DNA of 64,000 bases, taken from NCBI RefSeq assembly GCF_963678635.1, contig NC_087068.1, positions 26,600,318-26,664,317 on the forward strand, written 5' to 3'. This document shows, one piece after another, positions 32,572-43,700 of this stretch. Made by a program: the position numbers and the translations under genes. The DNA comes from Symsagittifera roscoffensis (lineage: Eukaryota; Xenacoelomorpha; Acoela; Convolutidae). Position 1 is the first letter of the stretch. Every line of letters starts with the position of its first letter. The notes beneath the pieces were generated by a model. The model searched no databases. It was not told the origin of the DNA and saw only the letters and a program-made list of their open reading frames with translations.

Positions 32572-32855
32572 GTTTATGATACTAGCGAACCTTTGATATG
32601 CTTACTTAGTGGGTTTTTTTGGCTGTATCTTCAAAAAACGATATGTGATCTTAAGTTCATGAAGAAGGTCTCCTCTTCATAACTAAATGACACTGGGCTG
32701 GCCGAATCGATCAGGTTTCTTTTTTGAATGGGTTATTGTCCCCGATGGATACCTTTAAAAAATTCTTTTGTTCTTGGCTTCTTGAGAGAGTACTGTGCTG
32801 TCGCGTATGCTATTGATTTCGGTTTCTTCGTCAATTGCCAGTATTCTAAGGTCAT

Positions 32856-33095
32856 TTAAATTGACCTGAAATTCTGGCTCGGCACTGGTGTCTTGGCGTT
32901 GACTTGCTCCTTCAGCCTCTGTTTTTGCTTGATTGACGACATTGGCTTAAACTTGCCGTCTTCTTGTGCTCTTGAAATGTTTTGCGAAGTTTTCATTTTG
33001 TCCGCATTTGTTGCATGATCTATCTCTGGCCTGTCATACTGAGAGTTGTCCTTTTTTGAGTAGTTGTCCATAGTTTCGACACTTCTGGTCTTTTG
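32856..33095 (-). pseudogene. Gag zinc-knuckle remnant
   Basis: Read in another minus frame, this stretch gives a C-R-N-Y-G box followed by SCNKCGQNENFAKHF. That matches a C-x2-C-x-x-x-x-H-type zinc knuckle with the last Cys lost. It lies just upstream of the protease remnant, as in Ty3/Gypsy elements. The open frame drawn over it (71 codons) is in a different register and is probably not the native one. Confidence 0.55.
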
Positions 33096-33110
33096 ATATG
33101 TTTAAAGTCG

Positions 33111-34239
33111 GTTCGTTTTTGACATTCGTGTTTTTCTTTGTGAAAATTTGCTGCCGGAGCTTTTAACTTCTGTTGATATATTCGTGTTCATCTTTCGTCA
33201 ACTAATACGTAAGCTTGGACGTTTTTGTTAGTTAGGTATTCAATATCAAATATTTGTTTGTATTTCTACATTTCTCATGTTTGTTATGAAAACATCCTTA
33301 ATCAATTGTCTCTAAATTTCCTAAATTACAGTTTTTGCCAGTTTTGTCAGATTTTTATGAATTTTTTCTAAGCTTTTGTTTTCTCTTTGACGTCTACTAA
33401 AAAATTTAAAATGCTTATATATAAGGTTTATTCCTGATGTGAAAGTTGTTTAGAGCAACTGCCAAAATTCAGCAAAAATTATATCCAGATTGTTTTTCCT
33501 GGGTTTTAATGACCAAAACATTGTTGACACTCTTTACCTAATGCTAGGTAAAGTTGGGATTTAAGTTTCTTGTCAAAATCTCCAATTGGCCTGTATTTTG
33601 AAAATCTGTGATTTTATCTATTTTGGGAGAGCTCGGAAAAAACTGCTTGTCTTTCTGCTCTGCAAATAGAGCTGAATGCGCAAAAACTAAAACTTTTTAA
33701 AATTATTCTATGTTGCTTACAAAGACTCGATAAGTTTTCGACAGCGACCAAAAAAATTTGCCACACGCTGTCAAAAAATTTTTGAGAAGTTAGTGCAGTT
33801 GGAAAAACTAGCACATTTTTTTAAAATCTAGCGCCTTATTCTTTAAAATCTAGCGCAATTTTTGTTAGCCCAAAGAAGTTAGCCCAAAAACGAGCAATTC
33901 TTAAACTTGAATTCTTTTGACTTTACCAGCTGCAGTCAAAAATTGTATAGTTTCATTGAACTATAAAATGCCTGGAGGGGTTATTGAAGAGTATTGCAAC
34001 TCAACGAGCAATGACCCTGGGTAATGATGAGAGAGCAATTGTGAAGGTCATGAACTTACTAATTAAAGAAAACTGAAAAAAGTTGCATATCATTTTGGCA
34101 ATGGTGTTCTCTTAAACTATTCAGGTTTGTGTTAATAAATTAATTTTAAAAACGCTTTAACTAGATACCTTACGGAAACAAATTTATAAAATTATGTTCA
34201 TATAATCATCATTGGTACTCCGATTGGGTGTATTTTAAT
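33111..34239. other. AT-rich spacer; possible gag remains, none supported
   Basis: The sequence upstream of the zinc knuckle should hold gag, but no frame is convincing. A short direct repeat, TTTTTTAAAATCTAGCGC and CTTTAAAATCTAGCGC, lies at about 33818-33850. Confidence 0.4.
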
Positions 34240-34625
34240 TCCCGAGTTGAATGATATGATGATGACTACTGGCTTCATGAGGCAATCTTTCCAATCAACA
34301 TAATATCACAATGTGGGTTTGTTCTCAGCCAACGTATTCTATAATTTATATGAAGGGGAACCTGCTCTTGCTTTCATCGCAGAGCATTTGGCACCCTCCA
34401 TCCAGTTTCACACCGGTTGTAGGCATGTGGTTTACTTCTAATGGCCTGCGAATGAATGAATATATCTTATTTGGAGGCAGTGAACCAAACGGTGCAAGAG
34501 TAGAAAATTGGTTGTTTGTGACTTTCAATATTTTTGGATCAATTTTTACTGATATATCACTAACAAACTATGCTTGCTCAGCGGCGTGTTACATATCATC
34601 TGATGACCAACCTCAGTTTTTGTAG
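34240..34625 (+). pseudogene. Decayed C-type lectin-like domain, paralogue of the 24.2-27.2 kb gene
   Basis: Three frames in succession match the second lectin domain of the upstream gene: DDYWLHEAIFPIN, then FSANVFYNLYEGEPALAFIA, then GLRMNEYILFGGSEPNGARV with ENWLFVTF and SAACYISSDDQP. The paralogue reads YYYWIHEQM, FSAKVFDKLDGKESTIAFLA, QLMNEYITFFDDEPNGG, ENWLFATY and SGACYKITYDP. At least two frameshifts separate the pieces, so no intact domain can be made. It lies 7 kb downstream on the same strand, with the retrotransposon between. It marks a tandem lectin duplication followed by decay. Confidence 0.85.
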
Positions 34626-35869
34626 CCAAAAAACATTCAGATCAGGGGAAGATCTAGAATTTTCTCGAGGGAGGGCGGATTTTCAAAAAATTTCAAAAAT
34701 TTAGTCGAATTTTTGTTAGGTCGACCATACTGACTTTCCGGGCTCTTCCAAAGTACTAAAAAGAACTTGTTTTAGCCAGTTTTGAAAAAAAAACAGGCCA
34801 AAAAGGCGTTTTTAGGTACTTTTTTTTGAAAAATTCGACCAAAAAAATCGCTCCACCCTCAAAACTAGTATATATTGGAGCATAAGGCGCCTTTAGAAAA
34901 GCTTTAGGGTCCGTCAGCCAAAAACTGATATCTCAAAGTAGTACCAAGAGGGGACCCTTTGGGTCCGTAGGTGGTGGATCCTTGAGGGAAGGGTGCGTAC
35001 ACCCTCCCCATATTCGCCCCTGATTCAAATACATTTGCTTGAATGCAAAATATAAACTGATTCATTGTGACCTAGCTAAAATATAGTAAACATTCTACAA
35101 AATTTCTAAAAAAAAATTATTTAGTTGTGTGTATAATCTCAGAGCAACAAGTATCTTTATTGGGACATAAAACTTTTTATCTAAACATTTAATCCTAAAT
35201 ATAACAAACACATCACGCAAAGTTCAGCTGCTATAATAAAAAAAAACAGGTCCAGGCACAAAATTCAATTTCTTCAGTCATTTTTTCATGATTTACTTTT
35301 AAAAAATTGAGTGAACATCGCATGTGGGTTTATTCTATGAAACTTTTTTGATTTGAAACTCTCAGCTTCATTACGATATCAAACTGTGCAATGAATCGGC
35401 GAAAAATTTGGCGCGGTTATGTCTCTCATCCAGAAACAATCCAGAAACAAGTCTTAAAACTTGTTAAAATTTTGTCATGATGGTCAAGGAAAATGAAAGA
35501 ACGAAGGAAGAACAAAAAGATTGTTCTTGATGCGTAATCCGCTCGCAGTTAACAATATACTCTATTTAGCCTCGTAATGTAAGAATGTTTTTAGTCTTCA
35601 ATTCATTTTGTATAAAAAAAAAACTAAAATAAATTCGAGCAGTATTTTTTGTGCTTTACTTGAAAAACGTTTGCATTGTAAAAAAAATCATGAAAGAGTC
35701 CTAAAAATTGCGGCTTGACATGTGATTTATTTTTCAGTTCTGTGCTTTTCTATTGTTAAAAGGAAGGCAAACTCCACTCTCGAACAGCAAAACTTAAAAG
35801 GTCACAAAAAACGTGATCGACTTCTAATTTCGAAAATAGAAATTAATTATATGCCAGCGAAGTAAAAAT
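34626..35869. other. Spacer, nothing recognised
   Basis: Contains a GC-richer patch at 34960-35020 (GGGTCCGTAGGTGGTGGATC). No gene, splice structure or repeat partner inside the window was found. Confidence 0.5.
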
Positions 35870-38560
35870 TTTACCTATTGATCCAGTTTTCTCAAATTGG
35901 GTCAATTTTAACAGAAACCATTTCATCATAAAATGTTTTACAAATTCAAAGAACTTTGAGGCCATCTATTTGTTCTTAAAATTCCTAAAATTGAAGGTTT
36001 TTGAAAAAAACAAGTCAGTAGAAAAACAAGTCAAGTTTTTAAAAAACCAATGCGTTCATTCGTTTTTCCCGAGTGTCAGTTGGCTATGTTTTCAAAAAAC
36101 CAGTGCAAAAATCAAAACGATGCTTTGAATTTTTCCGAGTAATCATTAAAAAACCAAATGAAAAAATATAACTCACGTATTGTGTGAACAAATTCAAATG
36201 TGTGCTTTTCATTCGATTTCTTCTTATAAGTTGTAACATATGATATAAACAACAGCGAATTTTGTATCTCAAAAATGTTCTTATCTCGATTTTATAACTG
36301 TCGCTTAACTACTACTTATATATTGCTGTTCAAGGTCAAGCAAAAACAAAACTCAGACAAACTTTATCACGCTTGATTAACGTTGCGAGACAACCTTAGG
36401 ACTGGTTTAGCAGAGCCGAGCCAAAGCAAATTGGTCAAGCTTGGCTTTCTACATAATTTTTGTTTTCTCAGATTTTTTATTCAAACAGCGCTGAATTAAC
36501 TCACTGGAACCAAATTAATGAAAAAATTCAAACTTAATAATTAAACCCTACCAAACAGTCAGCATACATTTGACAATTTCTCAGACAATTAATGTCGCGT
36601 AGTTTTTTGGTTGAATCAGGCGCATATTGTAGTGTATTTTGTTTAAAAATTGATGCAATTGTCCAGTGTTTGTGCAATTGACTGATCGAACTAAAAATGA
36701 CCAGATCTTACACGCATCCAGTTCTAGGCGTTAACAATCGATATTAGTACGATTTCATCATCACTCTTGTTAAAATTGAGAAACAATCGATTTTATCAAA
36801 AAATAATTTCTTATAATCTCTCGTTTTGAGATCCAATCAGTTAATCAGTTATAATAAATTTTAATCAATTAAAATCGATTATTGATCCGTCCACTTTTCG
36901 ATACAATTATAATTAATTCTAATCTGTTATAATCCATTATTTTTATTCCAATTTCTATTTCATGAGTTTTGCACAAAAATTCACTATAATCAATTATAGT
37001 TTATTTTAATCCCTTTTGTTTACCCAATTGGTCTTCGAAGTTGCATATATTTCATGCTTTTTGTAGACGTTAGTTCCGGTGAAAAATGAGAAAATTGTTC
37101 AATTTTATAAGGTTTTTTTTCTTTTCTTCACCATTAGAGTTGTTTCATGGTGCAAATTTTAAGCTTTTTCAATCAACAAAACATCAGCAAATTGATTTAG
37201 TTTCATTTATTATGAAAGGATCTCTATGAGACTTTTGTTTCGTGGTAAAACTTTGTGTTCAGGTGAACCAAATTTTTACAAGAGATTTATTTTTTAGATA
37301 TTTTGTTATTGTCCCAAAACAACAAATAATAACCCATTTGATGTAACTCGAATACTAATTTAGTTTGACAAAACTTCGGCAAAATAAAAGATAACAATCA
37401 ATTATAATCGAGTATAATTGATTTTAAGGGTTTATTGTATGAGAGATTATAGTTTTGGTAATTATAATCAATAACTGTCAAAAAGCATTATAACAATCCG
37501 TTAGAATCGATAACTTACGCCTAAACTTGGATGGCAAATGATGATCAGATCATAGGGTGAATTTTTAGCTTCAAGTTTTGCGAAAAATTGTACACCAGGA
37601 ATTTACGATTTCTTCTATGAACTTTTGAGAAGCTTGAGTCTCATCAAATTTGTCTAAATTGAAGACCAATTGAAAAAACACATACATTTTAGTTCTATAT
37701 GCTTTGTCCGGATGATTTAAATCAATTTATACAGTATATCTAGATATTTAAGTGAACACAAATTGAAGTATAAAAGTTTTACCTATTGGTCCAGTTTTCT
37801 CAAATTGGGTCAAGTTTAACAGAAAAAAATCCATCATAAATTGTTTTACAAATTCAAAGAAATTTGAGGCCAATTTTTTTTCTTAAAATTTCTAAAATTG
37901 AAGGTTTTTGAAATCCAAGTCAGTGGAATGTAACTCGAATACTAATTTTGTTTGACAAAATTTCCGCAAAATAAAAGATAACAATCAATTCTAATCGAAT
38001 ATAACTGATTTTAAGGTTTTTTGTATGAGAGATTATAGTTTTGGTATTTATCATCAATAAATGTCAAAAAGCATTATAACAATCCTTTAAAATTGATTAC
38101 TTACGCCTAAACTTGGATGCCAAAAGATGATCAGATCTTAGGGTGACTTTTTGGCATCAAGTTTTGCGAAAAATTGTACACCAGGAATTTACGATTTCTT
38201 CTATGAACTTTTGAGAAGCTTGAGTCTCATCAAATTTGTCTAAATTGAAGACCAATTGAAAAAACACATACATTTTAGTTCTATATGCTTTGTCCGGATG
38301 ATTTAAATCAATTTATACAGTATATCTAGATATTTAAGTGAACACAAATTGAAGTATAAAAGTTTTACCTATTGGTCCAGTTTTCTCTTAGAAAGCTGAT
38401 TTTTTGTATGAATTTTTGAGAAGCTTGAGTCTCATCAAATTTGTCTAAATTGAAGGCCAATTGAAAAAACACATACAATTTAGTTGTTTATGCTTTGTCC
38501 GGATGATTTAAATCAATTTAAACAGTATATATATATATTTAAGTGAACACAATTTGAAAG
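35870..38560. repeat. AT-rich repeat block, including a 587-bp tandem duplication
   Basis: 37341-37928 is repeated at 37929-38390 (TGTAACTCGAATACTAATTT recurs, offset 587). A third partial copy starts at about 38409 (GAGAAGCTTGAGTCTCATCA). A diverged copy of its TATTGRTCCAGTTTTCTCAA part is at 35878. Within 36720-37520 many copies of ATAATCGATTAT-like palindromes occur. Each tandem copy carries TTTGTCCGGATGATTTAAAT, a word related to the ends of the MITE at 23362-24093. Confidence 0.8.
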
Positions 38561-38814
38561 TCACAAAGCAAATATCAGTATTAAGCACATGGCGGTTAGA
38601 ATAGACAGAAGTATAAGCGTTATTGCTGCGAACGATTTAAAATCGAAATTCAGGGCAATTTGAAATCGTATCAGGGCGAAGCCCTGAATTTTGCAGCTGC
38701 CTCCAAGGTCTATGGAGCAGTAATAGCATGAAAAACTTGAGGGTAAAAAATTAAAACTATTTTTCCTAGTTTGAGATTTTTTGTAAAAATTATTACCCCA
38801 CACACCATATGAAT
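38561..38814. other. Short spacer before the large tandem repeat
   Basis: Contains TCAGGGCAATTTGAAATCG and GTATCAGGGCGAAGCCCTGA, a perfect small hairpin (TCAGGGC/GCCCTGA) at about 38670. No gene supported. Confidence 0.4.
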
Positions 38815-40783
38815 AACATGAAGACAGATTTCGCTCCTACCCGCACCAAAGTTTCATGTAAAAAATTGATTGTAATGGATTTTTGTTGACTAAAAAGTTG
38901 TCTATATAATCGATTATCATGGCAAATTTGGACAATGTAATGGATTTTTAATCCATTTTAAACAATTTTTTTTAAAAAAAAAGTTCCCCAGAATCCATTA
39001 TAATTATTTTTATCCAGTTTTATTTTCAATAGAATGGATTAATTTTGATTAAAAAATTCCATGAAAATTTACAAAAATTTGTAAATAATGACTCTACTTT
39101 ACTTGTGCAGCGCTAAAAGAGTGTTGACTTCTTCTTAGTGTTGAGGAAGTGCTAGGAAAATCAACTTGGCCGGACTGGAAAAAAGTCGAATAAATTCTCC
39201 ACCCCCCCCCCCCCCACGTCCCCCGGAAGCGTCCCCCCATCTCCCCTTCCTATCCCGGATTTCAATTCAAACCACCCCTCCCCACGCGCTTACCACACCA
39301 CCACTAAACACTAAACACCCCCACCGGGACAAGTAACTATGTAGTACAGGTATACGTGACTTTTTATAAATTTTCACTAATGAGATTGAAATTTGGAAAA
39401 AGTTGAAAATTTGCGAGAGAACAAAAAGACTAAAAAAAATTAACTTTTTTATAAAAAATGAAAACAGCACACCGAAAGATTTTAATTAACGGATTATAAT
39501 CCTTTATAAACGATCAAAATTGATTATTTTTCTTCTGATAAAATTTTTTGACAATAAGCTGATAATAATTGATTATAATCGATTAAAATGGAATTTTATT
39601 GCTTGTAATAACAGTATCATTATATTCAATTTTTGATCTAAAATAATCGATTGGTATCATTATATTCAATTTTTAATCTAAAATAATCGATTACTTTTGT
39701 GTTTATAGAGACTCTTATTGAAAATCCAATATAATTGATTATTAGCTATGCAAATTCAGTGGGGGTAGTAACAAATCAATTATGGCAAATAAGCTTCCTT
39801 CAACAAATTTGGAATAGTTTCTAAGACGGATTGAATAGCACGAAAAATATCGCATGTTAATTGTTCCAAAATGGCCAAAATGGCAAAATTTGAGCCCTCA
39901 TAACTCTACAAAAAATGAACAAAGGTGAAATACATTTTCAAATACAAGCTCAAGACAGCAATATCTTTTGAATGATGAAAAAAGTTTTGTCAAAAACGGC
40001 TACTTAAAAAGTCTGAAATTTGTCTGAAGAAAAATACCACCACGAGCATTCCGTTTTTTTTTCATTAGGAAAGTCGGAACAAAAAGTCTGTACTAAATAC
40101 GCGAAGAGAATCGATTCGCAGAACAAATTTAGCGAAAAATTACACTTATGTTTACACAGTGACCAAAAATTTGCGCCGATGTAATCAGAGTCTTTCAAAG
40201 TAGCGCAATTTTTAATTCGCTAAAACCTCATAGCCCAGACAAATTTTTTAAATATCGACGCGTTTTAAAAGTCGCGGACAAAATCATTTTGGCCGCGATA
40301 GTCTTAAAATTAGTCAAGACTAATCTGAAGACTAATCATAGTATAGTTCAAGTTTTAGTTTACTGATTGTCTAAAAATGAGTACAAATGAGTAAGTATAG
40401 TCGGAAATACAATTGCTATACGCTGGATATACATTTGCGACATTCTGGACAAAGTTTGTGGAATTGGAAGCCATGATCTCTTACAAAAGTCCAAGAAGTG
40501 ATTTTTGGAAGTCTGAATTTCTAGTTTTTGAGAGTTTATATTACAACTATTAAGCGTCAATTACAAAAAAAATTTAAAAAATAAAAATAATAGAAGTGTA
40601 GCAAAACAGTCAAGAGTCGACAAAGCCACGCTTATCTCAGTTAACTTTTTTTATCACGCTGGCGAAGCTCCTGTGAAGATCCGGTCGCGGATAACGTTAA
40701 CTCTGAAGCGATTGTCGATTCTACATCTCTTCCGTCAACGGAAAGAGAAATAACGAATTTGGAATGCGACTGTCTGGAAAAAC
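38815..40783. repeat. Block B, copy 1 (others at 56190-58056 and 62575-64000)
   Basis: Non-coding and AT-rich, with repeated TAATCGATTA palindromes and a C-rich patch at 39200-39320. Copy 1 has about 100 bp (around 40360-40480) absent from copy 2. Near its end it holds TTTGGCCGCGATAGTCTTAA (about 40288), a degenerate single version of the 30-bp monomer. Confidence 0.9.
39200..39270. other. C-rich patch, possible i-motif / G-quadruplex (minus strand)
   Basis: A run of 14 C is followed within 50 bp by CCCCC, CCCCCC, CCCC and CCC. The patch recurs at about 56570-56625 and 62955-63010, with the C runs after GGAAGCGT kept. It is striking in an AT-rich background. The strand written with G could form a quadruplex. 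Confidence 0.6.
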
Positions 40784-43700
40784 CTATTTTTGGTCACCAT
40801 AGTCTAGACAAAGTAAGATTTGGTCGCGATAGTCTAGACAGAGTAAGATTTGGTCGCGATAGTCTAGACAAAGTAAGATTTGGTCGCGATAGTCTAGACA
40901 AAGTAAGATTTGGTCGCGATAGTCTAGACAAAGTAAGATTTGGTCGCGATAGTCTAGACAAAGTAAGATTTGGTCGCTAGAGTCTAGACAAAGTAAGATT
41001 TGGTCGCGATAGTCTAGACAAAGTAAGATTTGGGCGCGATAGTCCAGACAAAGTAAGATTTGGTCGCGATAGTCTAGACAAAGTAAGATTTGGTCACCAT
41101 AGTCTAGACAAAGTATGATTTGGTCGCGATAGTCTAGACAAATCAAGATTTGGTCGCGATAGTCTAGCCAAAGTAAGATTTGGTCGCGATAGTCTAGACA
41201 AAGTAACATTTGGTCGCGATAGTCTAGACAGAGTAAGATTTGGTCGCGATAGTCTAGACAAAGTAAGATTTGGTCGCGATAGTCTAGACAAAGTAAGATT
41301 TGGTCACCATAGTCTAGACAAAGTAAGATTTGGTCGCGATAGTCTAGACAAAGTAAGATTTCGTCGCGATAGTCTAGACAAAGTAAGATTTGGTCGCGAT
41401 AGTCTAGCCAAAGTAAGATTTGGTCGCGATAGTCTAGACAAAGTAACATTTGGTCGCGATAGTCTAGACAGAGTAAGATTTGGTCGCGATAGTCTAGACA
41501 AAGTAAGATTTGGTCGCTAGAGTCTAGACAAAGTAAGATTTGGTCGCGATAGTCTAGACAAAGTAAGATTTGGGCGCGATAGTCCAGACAAAGTAAGATT
41601 TGCTCGCGATAGTCTAGACAAAGTAAGATTTGGTCGCGATAGTCTAGACAAAGTAAGATTTGGTCGCTAGAGTCTAGACAAAGTAAGATTTGGTCGCGAT
41701 AGTCTAGACAAAGTAAGATTTGGTCGCTAGAGTCTAGACAAAGTAAGATTTGGTCGCGATAGTCTAGACAAAGTAAGATTTGGTCGCTAGAGTCTAGACA
41801 AATTAAGATTTGGTCGCGATAGTCTAGACAAAGTAAGATTTGGGCGCGATAGTCCAGACAAAGTAAGATTTGGTCGCGATAGTCTAGACAAAGTAAGATT
41901 TGGTCACCATAGTCTAGACAAAGTATGATTTGGTCGCGATAGTCTAGACAAATCAAGATTTGGTCGCGATAGTCTAGACAGAGTAAGATTTGGTCGCGAT
42001 AGTCTAGACAAAGTAAGATTTGGTCGCAATAGTCTAGACAAAGTAAGATTTGGTCGCGATAGTCTAGACAAAGTAAGATTTGGTCGCGATAGTCTAGACA
42101 AAGTAAGATTTGGTCGCTAGAGTCTAGACAAAGTAAGATTTGGTCGCGATAGTCTAGACAAAGTAAGATTTGGGCGCGATAGTCCAGACAAAGTAAGATT
42201 TGGTCGCGATAGTCTAGACAAAGTAAGATTTGGTCACCATAGTCTAGACAAAGTATGATTTGGTCGCGATAGTCTAGACAAATCAAGATTTGGTCGCGAT
42301 AGTCTAGCCAAAGTAAGATTTGGTCGCGATAGTCTAGACAAAGTAACATTTGGTCGCGATAGTCTAGACAGAGTAAGATTTGGTCGCGATAGTCTAGACA
42401 AAGTAAGATTTGGTCGCGATAGTCTAGACAAAGTAAGATTTGGTCACCATAGTCTAGACAAAGTAAGATTTGGTCGCGATAGTCTAGACAAAGTAAGATT
42501 TGGTTGCGATAGTCTAGACAAAGTAAGATTTGGTCGCGATAGTCTAGACAAAGTAAGATTTGGTCGCGATAGTCAAGACAAAGTAAGATTTGGTCGCGAT
42601 AGTCTAGACAAAATAAGATATGGTCGCGATAGTCTAGACAAAGAAAGATTTGGTCACCATAGTCTAGACAAATTAAGATCTGGTCTCGATAGTCTAGACA
42701 AAGTAAGATTTGGTTGCCATAGTCTAGACAAAGTACGATTTGGTCGCGATAGTCCAGACAAAATAAGATTTGGTCGCAATAGTCTAGACAAAGTAAGATT
42801 TGGTCGCGATAGTCTAGACAAAGTAAGATTTGGTCGCGATAGTCTAGACAAAGTAAGATTTGGTCGCGATAGTCTAGACAAAGTAAGATTTGGTCGCGAT
42901 AGTCTATACAAAGTAAGATTTGGTCGCGATAGTCTAGACAAAGTAAGATTTGGTCGCGATAGTCTAGACAAAGTAAGATTTGGTCGCGATAGTCTAGACA
43001 AAGTATGATTTGGTCGCGATAGTCTAGACAAATTAAGATTTCGTCGCGATAGTCTAGACAAAGTAAGACTTGGTCGCGATAGTCTAGACAAAGTAAGATT
43101 TGGTCGCGATAGTCTAGACAAAGTAAGATTTGGTCGCGATAGTCTAGACAAAGTTAGATTTGGTCACCATAGTCTAGACAAAGTAAGATTTGGTCGCGAT
43201 AGTCTAGACAAAGTAAGATTTGGTCGCGATAGTCTAGACAAAGTAAAATTTGGTCGCGATAGTCTAGACAAAGTAAGATTTGGTTGCGATAGTCTAGACA
43301 AAGTAAGATTTGGTCGCGATAGTCTAGACAAAGTAAAATTTGGTCGCGATAGTCTAGACAAAGTAAGATTTGGTCTCGAGTCTCGATAGTCTAGACAAAG
43401 TAAGATTTGGTCACCATAGTCTAGACAAAGTAAGTTTTGGTCGCGATAGTCTAGACAAAGTAAGATTTGGTCACGATAGTCTAGACAAAGTAAGATTTGG
43501 TCGCCATAGTCTAGACAAAGTAAGGTTTGGTCGCGATAGTCTAGACAAAGTAAGATTTTGTCGCGATAGTCTAGACAAAGTAAAATTAATTTGGTCGCGA
43601 TAGTCTAGACAAAGTAAGATTTGGTCGCGATAGTCTAGACAAAGTAAGATTTGGTCACCATAGTCTAGACAAAGTAAGACTTGGTCGCGATAGTCTAGAC

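Larger units (their letters stand above)
27964..33110 (-). mobile_element. Decayed Ty3/Gypsy LTR retrotransposon
   Basis: On the minus strand, from high to low coordinates, appear a zinc-knuckle region, the end of an aspartic protease, reverse transcriptase, RNase H, integrase zinc finger and core, and a further open frame. This order (RT, RNase H, then integrase) defines Ty3/Gypsy against Ty1/Copia. Frames are broken by many shifts and stops. I did not find matching LTRs at the two ends, so boundaries are approximate. The sub-regions are given separately. Confidence 0.88.

Noticed and set aside
36720-37520. Origin of replication or binding array based on ATAATCGATTAT palindromes
   Set aside because: Words of this kind recur loosely through 36.7-39.8 kb and block B and can arise from AT-rich repeat decay. 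No ordered array was seen.
40784-42349. 521-codon minus frame of LLCLDYRDQI-type repeats, and similar LSRLSRPNLT and DSLDKVRFGR frames to 47375
   Set aside because: The monomer is 30 bp, a multiple of three, with few stops, so several frames on both strands stay open automatically. No start context, splice signals or non-repeat ends.
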